DNA of 64,000 nucleotides from assembly GCA_029204225.1 (NCBI GenBank), contig CM055104.1, positions 48,554,451 through 48,618,450 of the forward strand, in the 5' to 3' direction. Under the pieces are notes generated by a model, which was not told where the DNA came from, did not search any database, and was given only the letters and a program-made list of their open reading frames with translations. Below, piece by piece: positions 52,534-63,297 of the stretch. This stretch comes from Diphasiastrum complanatum. Its lineage: Eukaryota > Streptophyta > Lycopodiopsida > Lycopodiales > Lycopodiaceae. Both the position numbers and the translations under genes were made by a program. Every line of letters starts with the position of its first letter. Position 1 is the stretch's first letter.

Positions 52534-53800
52534 TCAGCTTACAAGGGCTCTAGCTGTAGGTAGACTTGTAGTCCTTTCTTCGTCTAATTTGTCACTCAGT
52601 TGATGTGGAGTTTGAACATCTTCGTCTGAGTGTTCGAGTTTCGCTCCCTTTGTCATGGTTGGTAGGTCATAGTATTGCTTTCGTAAGACTTCATAGCTAG
52701 TAGAATCATCATCGACCATTGTTCTGGTCTCATCGAACTTGATGTCTTTGACTGTCTTCACTTGATTTGTCTCTGACATGTATATCTTGTAGTACAACGA
52801 ATGGATGCCATACCCAATGAGGTATCCTTGTTCGACTTTTTCATTGAGCTTCTTTCGAAGCTTGTCTGGAACATATGCATAAGTTGCACTGCCAAAGATA
52901 CGAAATGTGCGTCGGATTGGGCTTTCTACTCCACCATAGTTTGTGTGGTGTCATGTGAGGAACACCTGATTTGCCTGTCCTGTTTTAGATGTAGGCAGCT
53001 ATAGCTACTGCTTCAGCCCATAGCACTCTTGGTGTCTTTGAGTAGGCTATCATACACCTTGCGGCTTCCGTGAGTGTCCTATTCTTTCTTTTAGCAATAC
53101 CATTGTGTTGTGGTGTATAGGATGCAGTCCTTCCATGAAGGATTCTTCGATCATTTCAAAAGTCCGCAAAGTGGTTCGAGATGTATTCTCCACCACGATC
53201 AGTTATGATCAGCTTCACCTTACTTTCTATGCATCTTTCTGTCCAGTTCACGTACTTTGTAAACTTGTCGAGTGCTTCCGATTTGTTGTATATGAAGTAG
53301 ACTCTGGCGAACTTGCTATAGTTGTCAATGAAGGTGATGTAATATTTTGAGCCACCAATTGAGATCACGTCGAAAGGTACACAGATGTCCGAATGTACCA
53401 ACTCTAGAATCTTTGTTGTTCTATAGGAGTCTCTGGTGAAAGAAGTTAAGGAAATCTTCCCTTTCATGCATGCATCACAGGTTGTCGAATTTGTTGCATT
53501 CGTGATGCTTACTCCTGTGATAAATCCATGCTGGCTTGCTTGATACAATGCCATTGAATTCATATGGCATAGTCTTCTATGCCATAGAACATCTGTAGCT
53601 TCATGAGCTTGGTGTGCTTGATCTGTCGGTAGGTGTACCTTCAAGTGATACAATTTGGCTTTTTGTCTTTCTTGCGTAACAAGTGTGCTGGTGCTTGCAT
53701 CAATGAAATTGCATGTTTCATTTGAAAATGTCACACGCATCCCAACGTTTGCTATTCTGGCAATTAAGAGCAAGTCTTGTTGTAGTGTGGGCACAAATAG
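52534..53800 (-). pseudogene. Copia GAG-pre-integrase, integrase and linker
   Basis: Minus strand. AHEATDVLWHRRLCHMNSMA and CDACMKGKISLTSF (53540-53660), then LELVHSDICVPFDVISIGGS, KYYITFIDNYSKFARVYFIY and LIITDRGGEYISNHF (both catalytic Asp present), a stop near 53155, TPQHNGIAKRKNRTLTEAAR (53070-53125), RTFRIFGSATYAYVPDKL, GYLIGY and a linker ending LPTARALVS at 52534. The 212-codon integrase N-terminal part (53156-53794) is intact, making it among the better-preserved pieces. Confidence 0.88.
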
Positions 53801-53812
53801 AATATCGTCTAA

Positions 53813-54350
53813 TCATTGATCTTTGCTGTTTGTGTTGACCCATAGCAAACCAATGTCATTCACTTGATGTTTTGATCCGTCTCCAAGAACTATGTGTTTG
53901 GATGAATCTACACTTTGAAAGTCAAACATTATTCGTCTCAATGTAATGAAGTGAGAGGTTGCTCCTGAATCAAGGATCACCTCCTGTGTGTCAGATGTCG
54001 AGGTTGCACACACATCTATATATAGATAGGCTGTCAAATTTTCATTGTTTGACCTTTCTTCGTCCATCTCTGAGCTTTTTGGCTCTTCGACGTAGGATGA
54101 ATTGTTGTGGGTCTCCCGTTTGCTTTGAGGCTACTTGTTCCTCGGATTCTGGTAGCAGCAGTCCACGGCTGCATGACCTTTCTTGTGGCAATGAATTCAT
54201 TCAATGTTCAGGTTCAGCCAACACAAATCGAACGTGTGTCCTTCGCATCTGCATCTCATGCACGCCTTCTTTTCGATGTCCTGTTGTCTCGGCTTTCCTT
54301 TGTTCTTCCATCTGCCTTTGTGTGGAGGCCTATGATTCCACATTATCCTA
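53813..54350 (-). pseudogene. Copia gag zinc knuckle and protease
   Basis: Minus strand. Protease EVILDSGATSHFITLRRIMF and HIVLGDGSKHQVNDIGLLWV (53840-53990). Upstream, in other frames, knuckle IECIHCHKKGHAAVDC near 54165-54215 preceded by DLCWLNLN. Frameshifts separate knuckle and protease. Confidence 0.8.
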
Positions 54351-54969
54351 TGAAATTGTTATATGATGTAAAATTTTGAATTTTTGAACATGTAAATATG
54401 CTATTATAGAGCCTAAATTCATGTAAAGGCCTATTTGCATCTTGTAAGTACATTGTAATTAAGAGTGTGCAACGTTTTAGAGCGACACTCCAAAGAGTTA
54501 TGTAGCCGTTCCCAATCATACCCAATGATTGGAGAGTGAAGCTCAGGCCGATGTTCGTTCCTATAAGGGCAACATTCTGTGCCATTGTACATATGCACAG
54601 ATTTGAGTATCAATTGTTGGAAATAAATCTTGTTTGTGTTGGCTAGATCTACTCACGATGTGGTGTAGCATAGAGAGGATCGTCCACCTTTTAAGTTCCT
54701 ACAAAAAGCTTCAAACAGAAATAGTTAACAAAAATGAATGCATTAAAGCTTGTTCGACTAGTGCCCAAAACGAAAATAAAACTATCTAAAACAATAAGTA
54801 ACCAATCCTTGCTAAGGCTTACCCAACTAGCAAGGCTACTAAACTAGATCCTAAATTAACACCCACAAGGGACATGGAATGATAGATTGCGGCTAACTAA
54901 TAATCAATCAAATAAATACATGCCACAACACAAACCGATGAGAAGGAGGCAAGAGGATGCTCGAGCACC
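54351..54969. other. Intergenic
   Basis: No gene or repeat recognised between the Copia gag end and a Gypsy RT fragment. Confidence 0.45.
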
Positions 54970-55383
54970 TTCCCTCAAGCTATGCACCCTCCCAAAGGGA
55001 ACACAAATGAGATAATAAAGTACTGATAGTAGTGGGTGTGGCCAAGGAAAGAATACACTTCGCGGATGGTACGTGGTTCTGGTAGATTTTCTATGGTGAG
55101 GATATTTTCTAGGTCATTTGTGATGCCATTTTTTGAAACGATACGGCCCAACACAATACCGTGGATTATCCAGATCTGGCATTTTTCAGGGTTCAAGGAG
55201 ATGCCGAATCGTTGACATTGGAAATTTTTTTTGTCAAACACAGACAAATGTCGTGATTCTTCTGAATGTGCACCTAAATCATCCACGTAAACTTCTAGGG
55301 TGTCGCCCATCTGTTGAAAAAAGACAGCTTGCATAACACGTTAGAAGGTCCTAGGGACATTATAGAGACCAAAGGGCATGACT
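54970..55383 (-). pseudogene. Gypsy reverse transcriptase fragment
   Basis: Minus strand. MPFGLYNVPRTF near 55350-55383, a stop, then MQAVFFQQMGDTLEVYVDDL (catalytic YVDD near 55275-55290), GISLNPEKCQIW, LGRIVSKNGI and PEPRTIREVYSFLGHTHYYQ, ending in sequence unrelated to RT. Athila/Tat-like wording. It is a different copy from the RT at 38028-41890. Confidence 0.88.
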
Positions 55384-56400
55384 TTTCAATAGAAGGTTCC
55401 CCCCAAGCTATTTTGCAGATATTGCAAAAGAACCAATCACGACATAAAGGATTGTCGCATTCTCAAACATAATGAAACGAGAAAAAAGATGCAGCAGCAC
55501 CAAGAAGGAAACTCTAAAACAGTCAGAACTCCACAAGATGATGATAAGGCACTGATGGTACAAGATCAATCCAGTAGAGATGCCCATCAATGGTATCTTG
55601 ATTCAGGTGCTTCTCAACACATGAAGCCATGCAAAGACCTCTTCTCTACACTCACAACTACAGAATCGAAGTATATCTTCTTTGGTGACTCCGGTTCACA
55701 TCAAGTCGAAGGTCAAGACTCTATTCAACTACAGTTCTCTGCTGGCATCACTAGGCAGCTTAATGGTGTACTTTATGTACCCAAGTTAACAAAGAACCTA
55801 TTGTCTATTAGCAAGATCATAGATCAGTGCTATAGAGCTGTGTTCACTGCTAGTCGATGTACTATTTTAGATGAGAATTCAAAAGAAATCCTCTCTGCTT
55901 ACAGAGAAGGAAATTTGTATATACCAAGTCACAATTTTGCACTTTCTGTGAGCTGTACAAATGCTAATTTATGGCATCAAAAATTAGGTCATCTAAACAT
56001 GCGTTCAATCTTGTATATGCATCATAACAAAATGGTCAAGGACATGTATATAAACGTTGTTACTACAACTAATCAGACTGTCTGTGAAACTACTTACTAG
56101 AAAAACAACCTAGAACAAGATTTCCAAGAGGACAAGCCAAAAGGGCAAAGTCCATTTTGTCACTAATACACAGTGACCTTTGTGGTCCTATAAGCGTACC
56201 TTCTCTAGGTCAAGCTCTATATTTTATTACATTTATTGATAACTACTCCCGATTTACCAGTTATATTCATAAAGAGCAAGTCAAAAGCATTTAGTTGCTT
56301 CAAAGATTTCAAGCAATACGCTGGAATCAAGCTGGTCAAAGGATCAAGGCCCTACAGTCTAATTCAGAGGGAGAGTTTAACCCAAATCACATTCTGATTC
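55384..56400 (+). pseudogene. Copia gag knuckle, protease, GAG-pre-integrase and integrase start
   Basis: Plus strand. CRYCKRTNHDIKDCRI knuckle at 55422-55465, then a 203-codon open stretch (55489-56100): QWYLDSGASQHMKPCKDLFS, YIFFGDSGSHQVEGQDSIQL, GVLYVPKLTKNLLSISKIID and ANLWHQKLGHLNMRSILYMH. After a stop at 56098 integrase reads LSLIHSDLCGPISVPSLGQA, FITFIDNYSRFT (56155-56260) and then decays. No LTR found. Truncated on both sides (Gypsy RT at left, unrelated sequence at right). Confidence 0.88.
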
Positions 56401-56726
56401 GTCCATATGACATTGAAACATAGACTTTCGGGCGCCTCTGCTCCTCCTGGCCAATGGATAAGAGTCATTCACGACATCCCCCATCCACACGCATACTAAC
56501 CCCACATGCACCAGCCCTACCCACTCTTCTCCCTTCCTCAATATTACATCTATGACCCCTAGTCCCATCCATCCAGTTGCCACGCCCATCTCATCAATAG
56601 TTGCGACAACCTCATCTTCTCCCATCATGACTCTAGCCATCGCCACATCACCTCTTATTACCTGTAGAACAACTGATCAGAAAAAACTTGAATCTACTAA
56701 CAAATGGCACAGTTTACTTGACAAGT
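56401..56726. other. Unassigned
   Basis: Sequence between the integrase remnant and the next LTR. The minus-strand frame 56377-56646 (Met/Gly/Val-rich) has no recognisable features. Confidence 0.35.
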
Positions 56727-57358
56727 GATGAGAAAGAATCAAACGCGAACTCGAAACATTTCTATTTGTGACCAACTCCAAAGATTCGCGAAGGATTCAC
56801 AAAATTTATCTTGCAGTCAACTTGAAAGATTCTTGAAAGATTCATGAAACAATTCCTTGTAGAAGCTCGTGGCTTTCTTGTTGAAGCTCGAAAGATTTGC
56901 GAATAGAATCTTGTCATGAAATATCCTGTTTCTTGTTCAAACCTCAGATGTCGCAAAATTGTTGCGAACAATTCGCGAAATCTTCTGGATTCTTCTCCAA
57001 GTTCACCTGTCACAAAACTGTTGCAAACAATTCGTGAAATATTCTGAATTTCTTCTTCACGCTCTCTATCACGAACAATTCGCGAAAGACAAAAATGTTG
57101 TGAAAAGACAATTGTCGCAAACAATTCATGAAAAACGAAGCTGAGACGAAGAGATGGACTATCGGGAATTCGCAAACAGAATTTATTCGACCCTGGAAAC
57201 AGAACATCTATATGAATATCAACCATTCTAAATGGTTAGGTATCTACTGTTACAGAAATGAAAGGCCAAAAGACCTATCCTCTAGCAATATAAATACATG
57301 TGCACTACTCGTTGTAACTCACTCACTCTATCAAAGACACAACAGCGAGATCCTATAG
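56727..57358 (+). repeat. 5' LTR with TTCGCGAA repeats (left end tentative)
   Basis: Right end set by the primer site. Carries a degenerate repeat with GTTGCGAACAATTCGCGAAA at about 56961, 57021 (CAAACAATTCGTGAAA), 57072 (CGAACAATTCGCGAAA) and 57118 (CAAACAATTCATGAAA). The palindromic core is TTCGCGAA. Confidence 0.55.
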
Positions 57359-57370
57359 TGGTATCAGAGC
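57359..57370 (+). other. Copia primer-binding site (initiator tRNA-Met)
   Basis: TGGTATCAGAGC, perfect plant Copia primer site on the plus strand. Confidence 0.9.
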
Positions 57371-57503
57371 GTATAGATTCAAAATTGATACAGTAATATT
57401 AGAACAAATAAGAGTCAATACAGTAGTATCTTCGCATCCCTCTTAACATTTTTCATACATCCATCAGCAAGCCGCTATCTGGAGTGATTCAAAAAATTAG
57501 AAA

Positions 57504-58918
57504 ATGTTGTCGATCATCAATATTCAAGCAAAGATCACTACGATCTTGGATGCAAAACTACTTGATTTGGAAATTAAAGACTTCACTCTTATTGAAGGGC
57601 GAAGGTCTATGGCAATGGGTAGAACCAGTAGAGGAGAAGCAGTAGCTACTCTTGGCAAAGAACTTTGAAAATGGAGTTTGAAAAATGACAAAGCTATAGC
57701 AATTATTGCGTCTTCAGTGCATGACAATATAATACTAGATCTTACATCAATTTCGAACACAAAAGATTTATGGGAAGAATTGCAAACCAAAAATGAGACT
57801 CGATCTCGTAATCAGATTATGTTCTTGGAAGACCATTAACTTACCTACACTAGGACGACAAAGACTTGAACATATTTGTGCGAAAGATTAAAGAGTTGTT
57901 TATTTCCTTGCAGAATTCTGGTGTAGAAAATACAATTTCAAAGGAAAAATAGCTTAGTTATTTTTTCTAGTCCTACCCAGGTCATTCCACACAACTCAAA
58001 CCTTATTCGTGAAAGATGCAATGACACTTCAAAAGGCAATAGACAGAGTTAAAGAGGAAGTAGAAGCTTGTGAACACTATGACGACAATGGTGATTTCGA
58101 AAATGCTCTATTTACTCAAAAGAATAAATCTTCTAAGAAGTCTAAGTTTAAGAGGGAGTCGTCTAAAAAGAATGAGTCTAAGACAAATGAACAACAATCT
58201 GGTAAACAACAGAAGAATTTTGGTGATAAGAAGATTTGCAACAGATGCAGAAGATCAGGTCACATAGAAGAAAAGTGTTGGTTAAATCCAAAGATTGAAT
58301 GCATTCATTGTCATAAACAGGGTCATGCAACAGTAGATTGTTATCAGAATCCCAGAAACAAAAACGAGCAAAATCGAAGCGAACCTTCAGATTCAAACTA
58401 TGTCAAAGACAAAGCAGAATGCTCTAGAGTAGTAGAAGACAGGACAACATGGAACTCAACAGCTTCTGTCAGTGCTGATCTATGTTGTTCATTTAATTCA
58501 ATTCGAGAAGTAGTACTTGATTCGGGAGCCACCTCACATTTTGTTTCCTCGAAACAAATTTTGTTTGAGTACAAGAAGATGAACTATTCGAGATTTATTA
58601 TACTTGGAGACGGTTCTAAACACGTGGTTGATGGAACTAGTGTATTATGGCTAGACACAAATCAGGGAGACAAGAAACTGGAGGAAGTTCTCCATGTCCT
58701 TACTCTTGATAAAGATCTTCTAACCGTAGCTAAGATAGTCGATACATGCATGTTAGTAACCTTCACGAAAAATTCTTGTAAACTGTTCAAGGAAGATTTT
58801 GATAACCTGGTTGCTAAAGACAACAGAGAAGGAGATTTAACCTGAACATTCGAACTAGAATCGAACAAGTCAATCAAACTCAGGAATCAATATATATATT
58901 GTGGCACAAGAGGCTTTG
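57504..58918 (+). pseudogene. Copia gag-protease with two zinc knuckles
   Basis: Gag: MLSIINIQAKITTILDAKLL, LKNDKAIAIIASSVHDNIIL and DLTSISNTKDLWEELQTKN (57504-57790), stops and frame changes near 57660, 57838 and 57950, then a 278-codon open stretch (58009-58845) with KNKSSKKSKFKRESSKKN, knuckle one CNRCRRSGHIEEKC, knuckle two CIHCHKQGHATVDC, and protease EVVLDSGATSHFVSSKQILF, IILGDGSKHVVDGTSVLWLD. It ends with ILWHKRLC of GAG-pre-integrase after a stop at 58843. The second knuckle is C-x2-C-x4-H-x4-C like the first. Confidence 0.88.
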
Positions 58919-59956
58919 TATGTAGGAGTGAATTGCTGTTTCGATCCCCTGTTCTTCGTAGAATTTTGAGAATTCTTTGCTTTTGTATTCACCTTCGTTG
59001 TCAATTCTGAGGAACTGGACCCTTTTCGAGGTGTGTCGCTCTGCAAATGCCACAAACTTCTTGAAGGAATCATACACTTCGGATTTCTTCTTTAAGTAGT
59101 AGACGGTGGTCATGCGGCTGTAATCATCTATGAACGTCAGAAAATACCTCAAACCTGAGAAAGAATCCATTTTCATCGGTCCACATATATCAGAGTGGAC
59201 GAGCTCAAGAACTTCCTTGGCTCTTCTTCCCTCATGCGTGAATGGATTCTGATGTTGCTTGCCTTTCTGACAAGCTTCGCAGAACTAGGTTTCGGGCCTT
59301 GAAATCTTGAGACCTGTGACTATGTCTTTTTTGCTCATATCATACAGGCTCCGCATGTTCAGATGATACATTCTCCTATGCCAGAGCTGATCTTCATTTT
59401 TTGATGCATTTAATATGCTATCAAAGTTGCTGATTATCTTGGCCTGGTAGAGGTTTCCTTTTCTGCATCTGACCGTCAGCAACTTGTTTGTCGTCTTCTC
59501 CATCATGCAACATGTGTTGTCGTCAAACAAAACTCGAATGCCAAGATCTGCCATCTTGGAGACAAATAGCACCTCTTTTCTGAGTGAGGGCACATAGAGT
59601 GCTCCTGGCAGCTCTGCTTGGTCTGACAGTGTTTGCAGCTGTAGAGTGCCGATGCCTTTGACATCGTGTGTGCTCCCGTCATCTAGAATCACTGCTCTGT
59701 TGTTTTTGAACTCTCTGAAGTCAATCAAGATCTTCTTGTTGCAGGTGATATGTGACGTTGCTCCTGAATCAATGACTACATCGTAGTCGTGTTTAGTGTA
59801 GCTCGTTGAAGCTTCATCAAGTATCATGAAGGCTTCGTCACCTCTATCTGCATCCTTGGATGACTCTGCAACATTAGCTTTTTCAGCTTTGTTCTTTCCT
59901 TTTGGGTTGAATCTGCAATCGTATGCAGAATGTCCCTTCTTCTTGCAGTCACTCAC
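58919..59956 (-). pseudogene. Copia zinc knuckle, protease, GAG-pre-integrase and integrase core
   Basis: Minus strand. Knuckle end CKKKGHSAYDC near 59915-59950, protease DVVIDSGATSHITCNKKILI, LDDGSTHDVKGIGTLQLQTL and ALYVPSLRKEVLFVSKMADL, then QLWHRRMYHLNMRSLYDMSK (223 open codons, 59285-59956). After a stop at 59284, integrase ELVHSDICGPMKMDSFSGLR, FLTFIDDYSRMTTVYYLKKK and FLRIDNEGEYKSKEFSKF (two catalytic Asp) to GIETAIHSY near 58925. It belongs to another subfamily than the plus-strand element it abuts. Confidence 0.88.
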
Positions 59957-60384
59957 TCAATCAGAGACACAACAGCGAGATAAGACAACAAGAGATGTAT
60001 GTTGATTATTCAGATTCAGAGTTAAAAAAGTTCATTTTTGATCAATAGTTTCTTGCTGTCTAAAATTGTCTAAAGTTGTCTCTTATTTTCGCACGCACAT
60101 TCAATCATAGCAAAAACTGTTCTACTAGTACATAGATCACATACAGATCCGATTGAAGACATTGATATTAGTTTGATTTATTCAAACTTTCATCGTATTC
60201 TCTATGGAAGAATAATTACTATTTTTTCCTACATTATCATCACCATTCCACTCACCTCATCCCCTATTCGCCCAGTCGTCATTCCAACCATAACCGCCAT
60301 CACCACCCCCTCTTCACCACCACCACCACCCCCCTCATCACGACCATTGGTACACCTCCATTTCTCCCATAACCACCATTTCCA
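59957..60384. other. LTR-like tail and intergenic DNA
   Basis: 59949-59982 matches the end of the LTR at 57317-57351 (CAGAGACACAACAGCGAGAT), so part of this stretch is an LTR/leader remnant. 60290-60345 is rich in CAC/ACC triplets. No gene recognised. Confidence 0.4.
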
Positions 60385-61365
60385 TGACTGCACCTCTTCC
60401 TCGACTCATCTTAACCATGCCACCTTCAGCCAGCTGGGACACTCAGGTGCTGGGTTGCTGGACAGCCTTAATGGGCCTCCAACAACAACTTCACCAACTG
60501 CTCACTAAACGAGCTATTGAGCAATCCCGCGGCCAATTGGTGGTAGGGCAAATGTTGTAGGCCTTGACTGATCAGGTGGCGTAGTTGGAAAAAGAGAGAG
60601 AGAGAGAGAGAGTGGAAAAGTAGAGAGCCAAGCTTAGGTCCAAGCCCTTCAGGACCAGCTCTAGAAAGCAAATCAGGCGGCCCAACAGCAAAGTCATCTC
60701 ATGCAAAATCTCAAGGTCGAACTTGATGCAGAGAAGACAGCCCGACAGACCTACCAGTGAGATCGTCAACACCTCTTGCTGAAATCTAGGGAGCTGGAGC
60801 TGAATCGAGAGTCTTTCAAAGCCAATGAGAGATCTCTCAGGGACCTCATCTACACCTTAGAGCACAATGTCTCTAGGGAGAAATCAATGGCAACACGAGC
60901 CCAGAAAAACTTTGTCACCCCAACAAACAACCCTGGAGCTTAAGGTACAATAGGTAGAGCAACAATTGTATACAATTCATGTTGCACTTGATCAAATGGT
61001 TGTTACTATGAAAGAAGACACAGGGTGTCTGCTCAAGGTACAATAGGCAGAGCAACAATCATAGGCAATTCATGTTGCATTGTTACTATGAAAGAAGACA
61101 CGGAGTGTCTACTCAAAAACTCCAGAAGAAGAGAGCCAAGTATTACAAGGATCTGTTAGCTTGGTATCCAACTCTACAGGGATCAACAAAAAACTCATGA
61201 GGCGGTGCTCACAACCAGAGATACCGAGGTGGCAAACCTGTGCACCACATTCAAAGAAGACAAACTGGCTCTCAAGGATGTGGATGATGAATTGAAGGTT
61301 TTAAAGAAGCAATTCATCGCCATGCTAGAGTTTTCCACTACTCTAGACAGTAATTCACCTCTTAT
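60385..61365 (+). pseudogene. Decayed coiled-coil reading frame
   Basis: Plus strand, with stops and frame changes but one clear register of helical, Gln/Glu/Lys/Leu-rich sequence: MGLQQQLHQLLTKRAIEQS, QALQDQL, KANQAAQQQSHLMQNLKVEL, DAEKTARQTYQ, LLLKSRELELNRESFKANER, SLRDLIYTLEHNVSREKSMA and later VLTTRDTEVANLCTTFKEDK, LALKDVDDELKVLKKQFIAM. Heptad-like spacing of Leu suggests a long coiled coil. A (GA)n run lies at 60594-60612 and an 85-bp tandem duplication at 60953-61115. I do not recognise the family; a retroelement extra ORF or a host pseudogene are both possible. Confidence 0.55.
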
Positions 61366-61769
61366 TTTTTAGTATCTTATTAGACTAGTTTTTTATTTTT
61401 TTTCCTCTGCCGTTCCCAACCCCCCCCTCTCAAATTTTGATCTTCTTTGCATATTGCATTTGCTAGATTCCCCACAACAGCCTCATAAATTGTAAATTCA
61501 TGTTGTAGTTGTCCACTTGCTACCATACATTGTGGACTACCTCAAACAAATTTGTTGTTGGCATTGTCGCTTCATCCTCGTCGTCCATCATCTACAACAC
61601 ATTGTCATTTAAGCATATATAAAAAACATAATAGCAACGTGAATTACCATAAAAAATATCATACAAAACAAGATTTAGTATGTACAATAATTCTAAGCTT
61701 TTCCCATCGATGGATTTGATTTCTCCGGTAAGCTAGCTAACTTTCCAATTCTTGCAAACAATTATCGTA
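61366..61769. other. Intergenic
   Basis: No gene or repeat recognised. Confidence 0.45.
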
Positions 61770-62030
61770 TCAATTGCCGACCTTCCGCCACGTTGATTTT
61801 TTGTTGTAAAGCCCATCTATAGAATCTTGAGTGGTTGCATTTCTCCATTGCAAGCACAAAGCAACATGCTCATCTTGTGCTTGCTGCTTTATGTATTTCT
61901 GGGTGTGCTTGTTGACACTATCCATAAAGTGAAACAAACAAGATCTCTCCTTTCCAGCCAAATGGATGTCAGCACCATTTCCATAGACGATTCGTACAAC
62001 ATTCCAGTTTGCTTGAGCTTCGTCTGCCAT
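61770..62030 (-). CDS. Unidentified ORF fragment, possibly transposase-derived
   Basis: Minus strand, 86 open codons: MADEAQANWNVVRIVYGNG, ERSCLFHFMDSVNKHTQKYI, KQQAQDEHVALCLQWRNATT and DGLYNKKSTWRKVGN. The order D-x(20-25)-SC-x2-HF followed by a basic helix recalls the region around the second catalytic Asp and the C-x2-H of MULE-type transposases, but that is a weak resemblance. The frame is open to a stop on each side and has no neighbours of the same kind. It could also be a host gene fragment. Confidence 0.35.
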   Translation of the reverse strand: MADEAQANWNVVRIVYGNGADIHLAGKERSCLFHFMDSVNKHTQKYIKQQAQDEHVALCLQWRNATTQDSIDGLYNKKSTWRKVGN

Positions 62031-62087
62031 AAACTGAATGAGATAGGCTCATGCAGGTGGTTTGACATCACCCGATTCAATAGAGTC

Positions 62088-62884
62088 TGATAAAAAAAAT
62101 CCAGCAAGTTTCACACGTGTGGGGAACAATCCTCAAGTGTGAATGATCTTGTTAAGCTTTGTGTTTAGCACATAAATTGATTCTAGATTGAGTATCAAGA
62201 TCTAGTTCTAGAATTTATGACCAAAGCACAATCTAGCATGCTAATAATCAAAGATTGATTGCATTCAATATCAAAAGAGAAGAAGTACAAGAATTTAATG
62301 CATTAGCATAATCCTCTACTCGAGTTAGAGAGAGAAAGAGAGAGCAAAATTCAAGCAAACAATATGATAGACCAAATTGACATGGAATATCTTCAAAGCT
62401 TGGTTCTTCATCAAAAGTTATGAGAGAGCCTACACATATTTATGGAGATTGGAGTAGCTCGAGGTAGAACCATCTCTCTCCTACTTTCATCCACATCTAA
62501 GAGTGATAACTAGCAAACTAGTGACATTTGTCACTTTACATACATGCATTTCTACCTACTTTTAATAAGTGTCAAATTCTAAACTAGAATTGTCCAAATC
62601 ACCATGCATGTGTCCAATTCACTTTGTGCATGCCTTGCCTGTCACTTTGGATCACTTACAATCATTGCATGTGATATGCCACGAGTTTCTACAAGCCCAA
62701 AAAATGGCATTTCTATGTCTACATTCTATATGCATGTTGTAATTGACCAACTTGACATATGAAATCATGTAGCTCGAGTTTTCTCTAGGCCAAATTTGGC
62801 ATTTGCAATATGAAACATTACATACACATAGAAAAAACTTTGCCAAAGCCTAAAGTCAAGATAGATGATTTTTCATTTTCAACA
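62088..62884 (-). repeat. 3' LTR of Copia element
   Basis: 797 bp. Element-strand start TGTTGAAAATG at 62884 abuts the polypurine tract. The other end, TGATAAA in plus reading at 62088, is supported by the matching terminus of the LTR piece at 22552. Contains CACACGTGTG near 62112 and a minus-strand TATA-like CATAAATATG near 62435. Confidence 0.8.
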
Positions 62885-62902
62885 CTCCTCCTAAAAATTA
62901 AT

Positions 62903-63290
62903 CTATGTGGACTTGAACATGGATCTTGGAATTAATCCAAGATTGGCTCTATACTTGATGGAGGAATTTTTGGTCAAAGGTTTGGTGAGCAAATTTGTAA
63001 TACATAATGATGTGTCGATGTGCTCCAAATAGATTTCCCCTCCAATGAGCTTCTCTCTCACAAAGTGATGTGCAACTTTGATGTGTTTGCTACTTGCATG
63101 AAATATTGGATTGTTGGCAAGGGCTTGTGCTGAAATATTGTCACACATGATCAATGGTAGATCATCTTCCTTGATAGTCTTTAGCTCCAAAAGCAACCTC
63201 TTGATCCACAACACTTCTTTTGCTTTAGTAGTAAGTGCTTTATATTCAACTTCACAAGATGAGAGTGATATGGTATCTTCCTTTTTGAAA
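62903..63290 (-). pseudogene. Copia RNase H
   Basis: Minus strand. SLSSCEVEYKALTTKAKEVL near 63200-63270 in one frame, joined with MLWIKRLLLELKTIKEDDLP, LIMCDNISAQALANNPIFHA, SSKHIKVAHHFVREKLIGGE and LTKPLTKNSSIKYRANLGL, stop at 62903. A frame change near 63290 separates it from RT, and this alone would inactivate the copy unless it is a sequencing error. Confidence 0.88.
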
Positions 63291-63297
63291 AGTCAAG

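Larger units (their letters stand above)
51027..54350 (-). mobile_element. Minus-strand Copia element (gag end to 3' LTR), RT deleted
   Basis: Minus order: gag zinc knuckle near 54250, protease 53813-54067, GAG-pre-integrase and integrase 52850-53800, integrase-RT linker 52534-52797, a deletion of RT, RNase H 51967-52330, polypurine tract TTTGAGAGGGAGC, and a probable 3' LTR 51027-51920. The 5' LTR and gag N-terminus are lost. Same lineage as the plus-strand gag-protease at 57484-58918 (shared IECIHCHK and DGSKH blocks). Confidence 0.75.
56727..58918 (+). mobile_element. Plus-strand Copia element, 5' part
   Basis: Probable 5' LTR 56727-57358 (start tentative), primer site 57359-57370 (TGGTATCAGAGC), short leader, gag from about 57504, double zinc knuckle, protease and the start of GAG-pre-integrase, ending in WHKRLC at 58918. 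There it meets minus-strand integrase sequence of another copy. The LTR end TCACTCACTC..AACAGCGAGAT recurs near 59949-59982. Confidence 0.75.
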
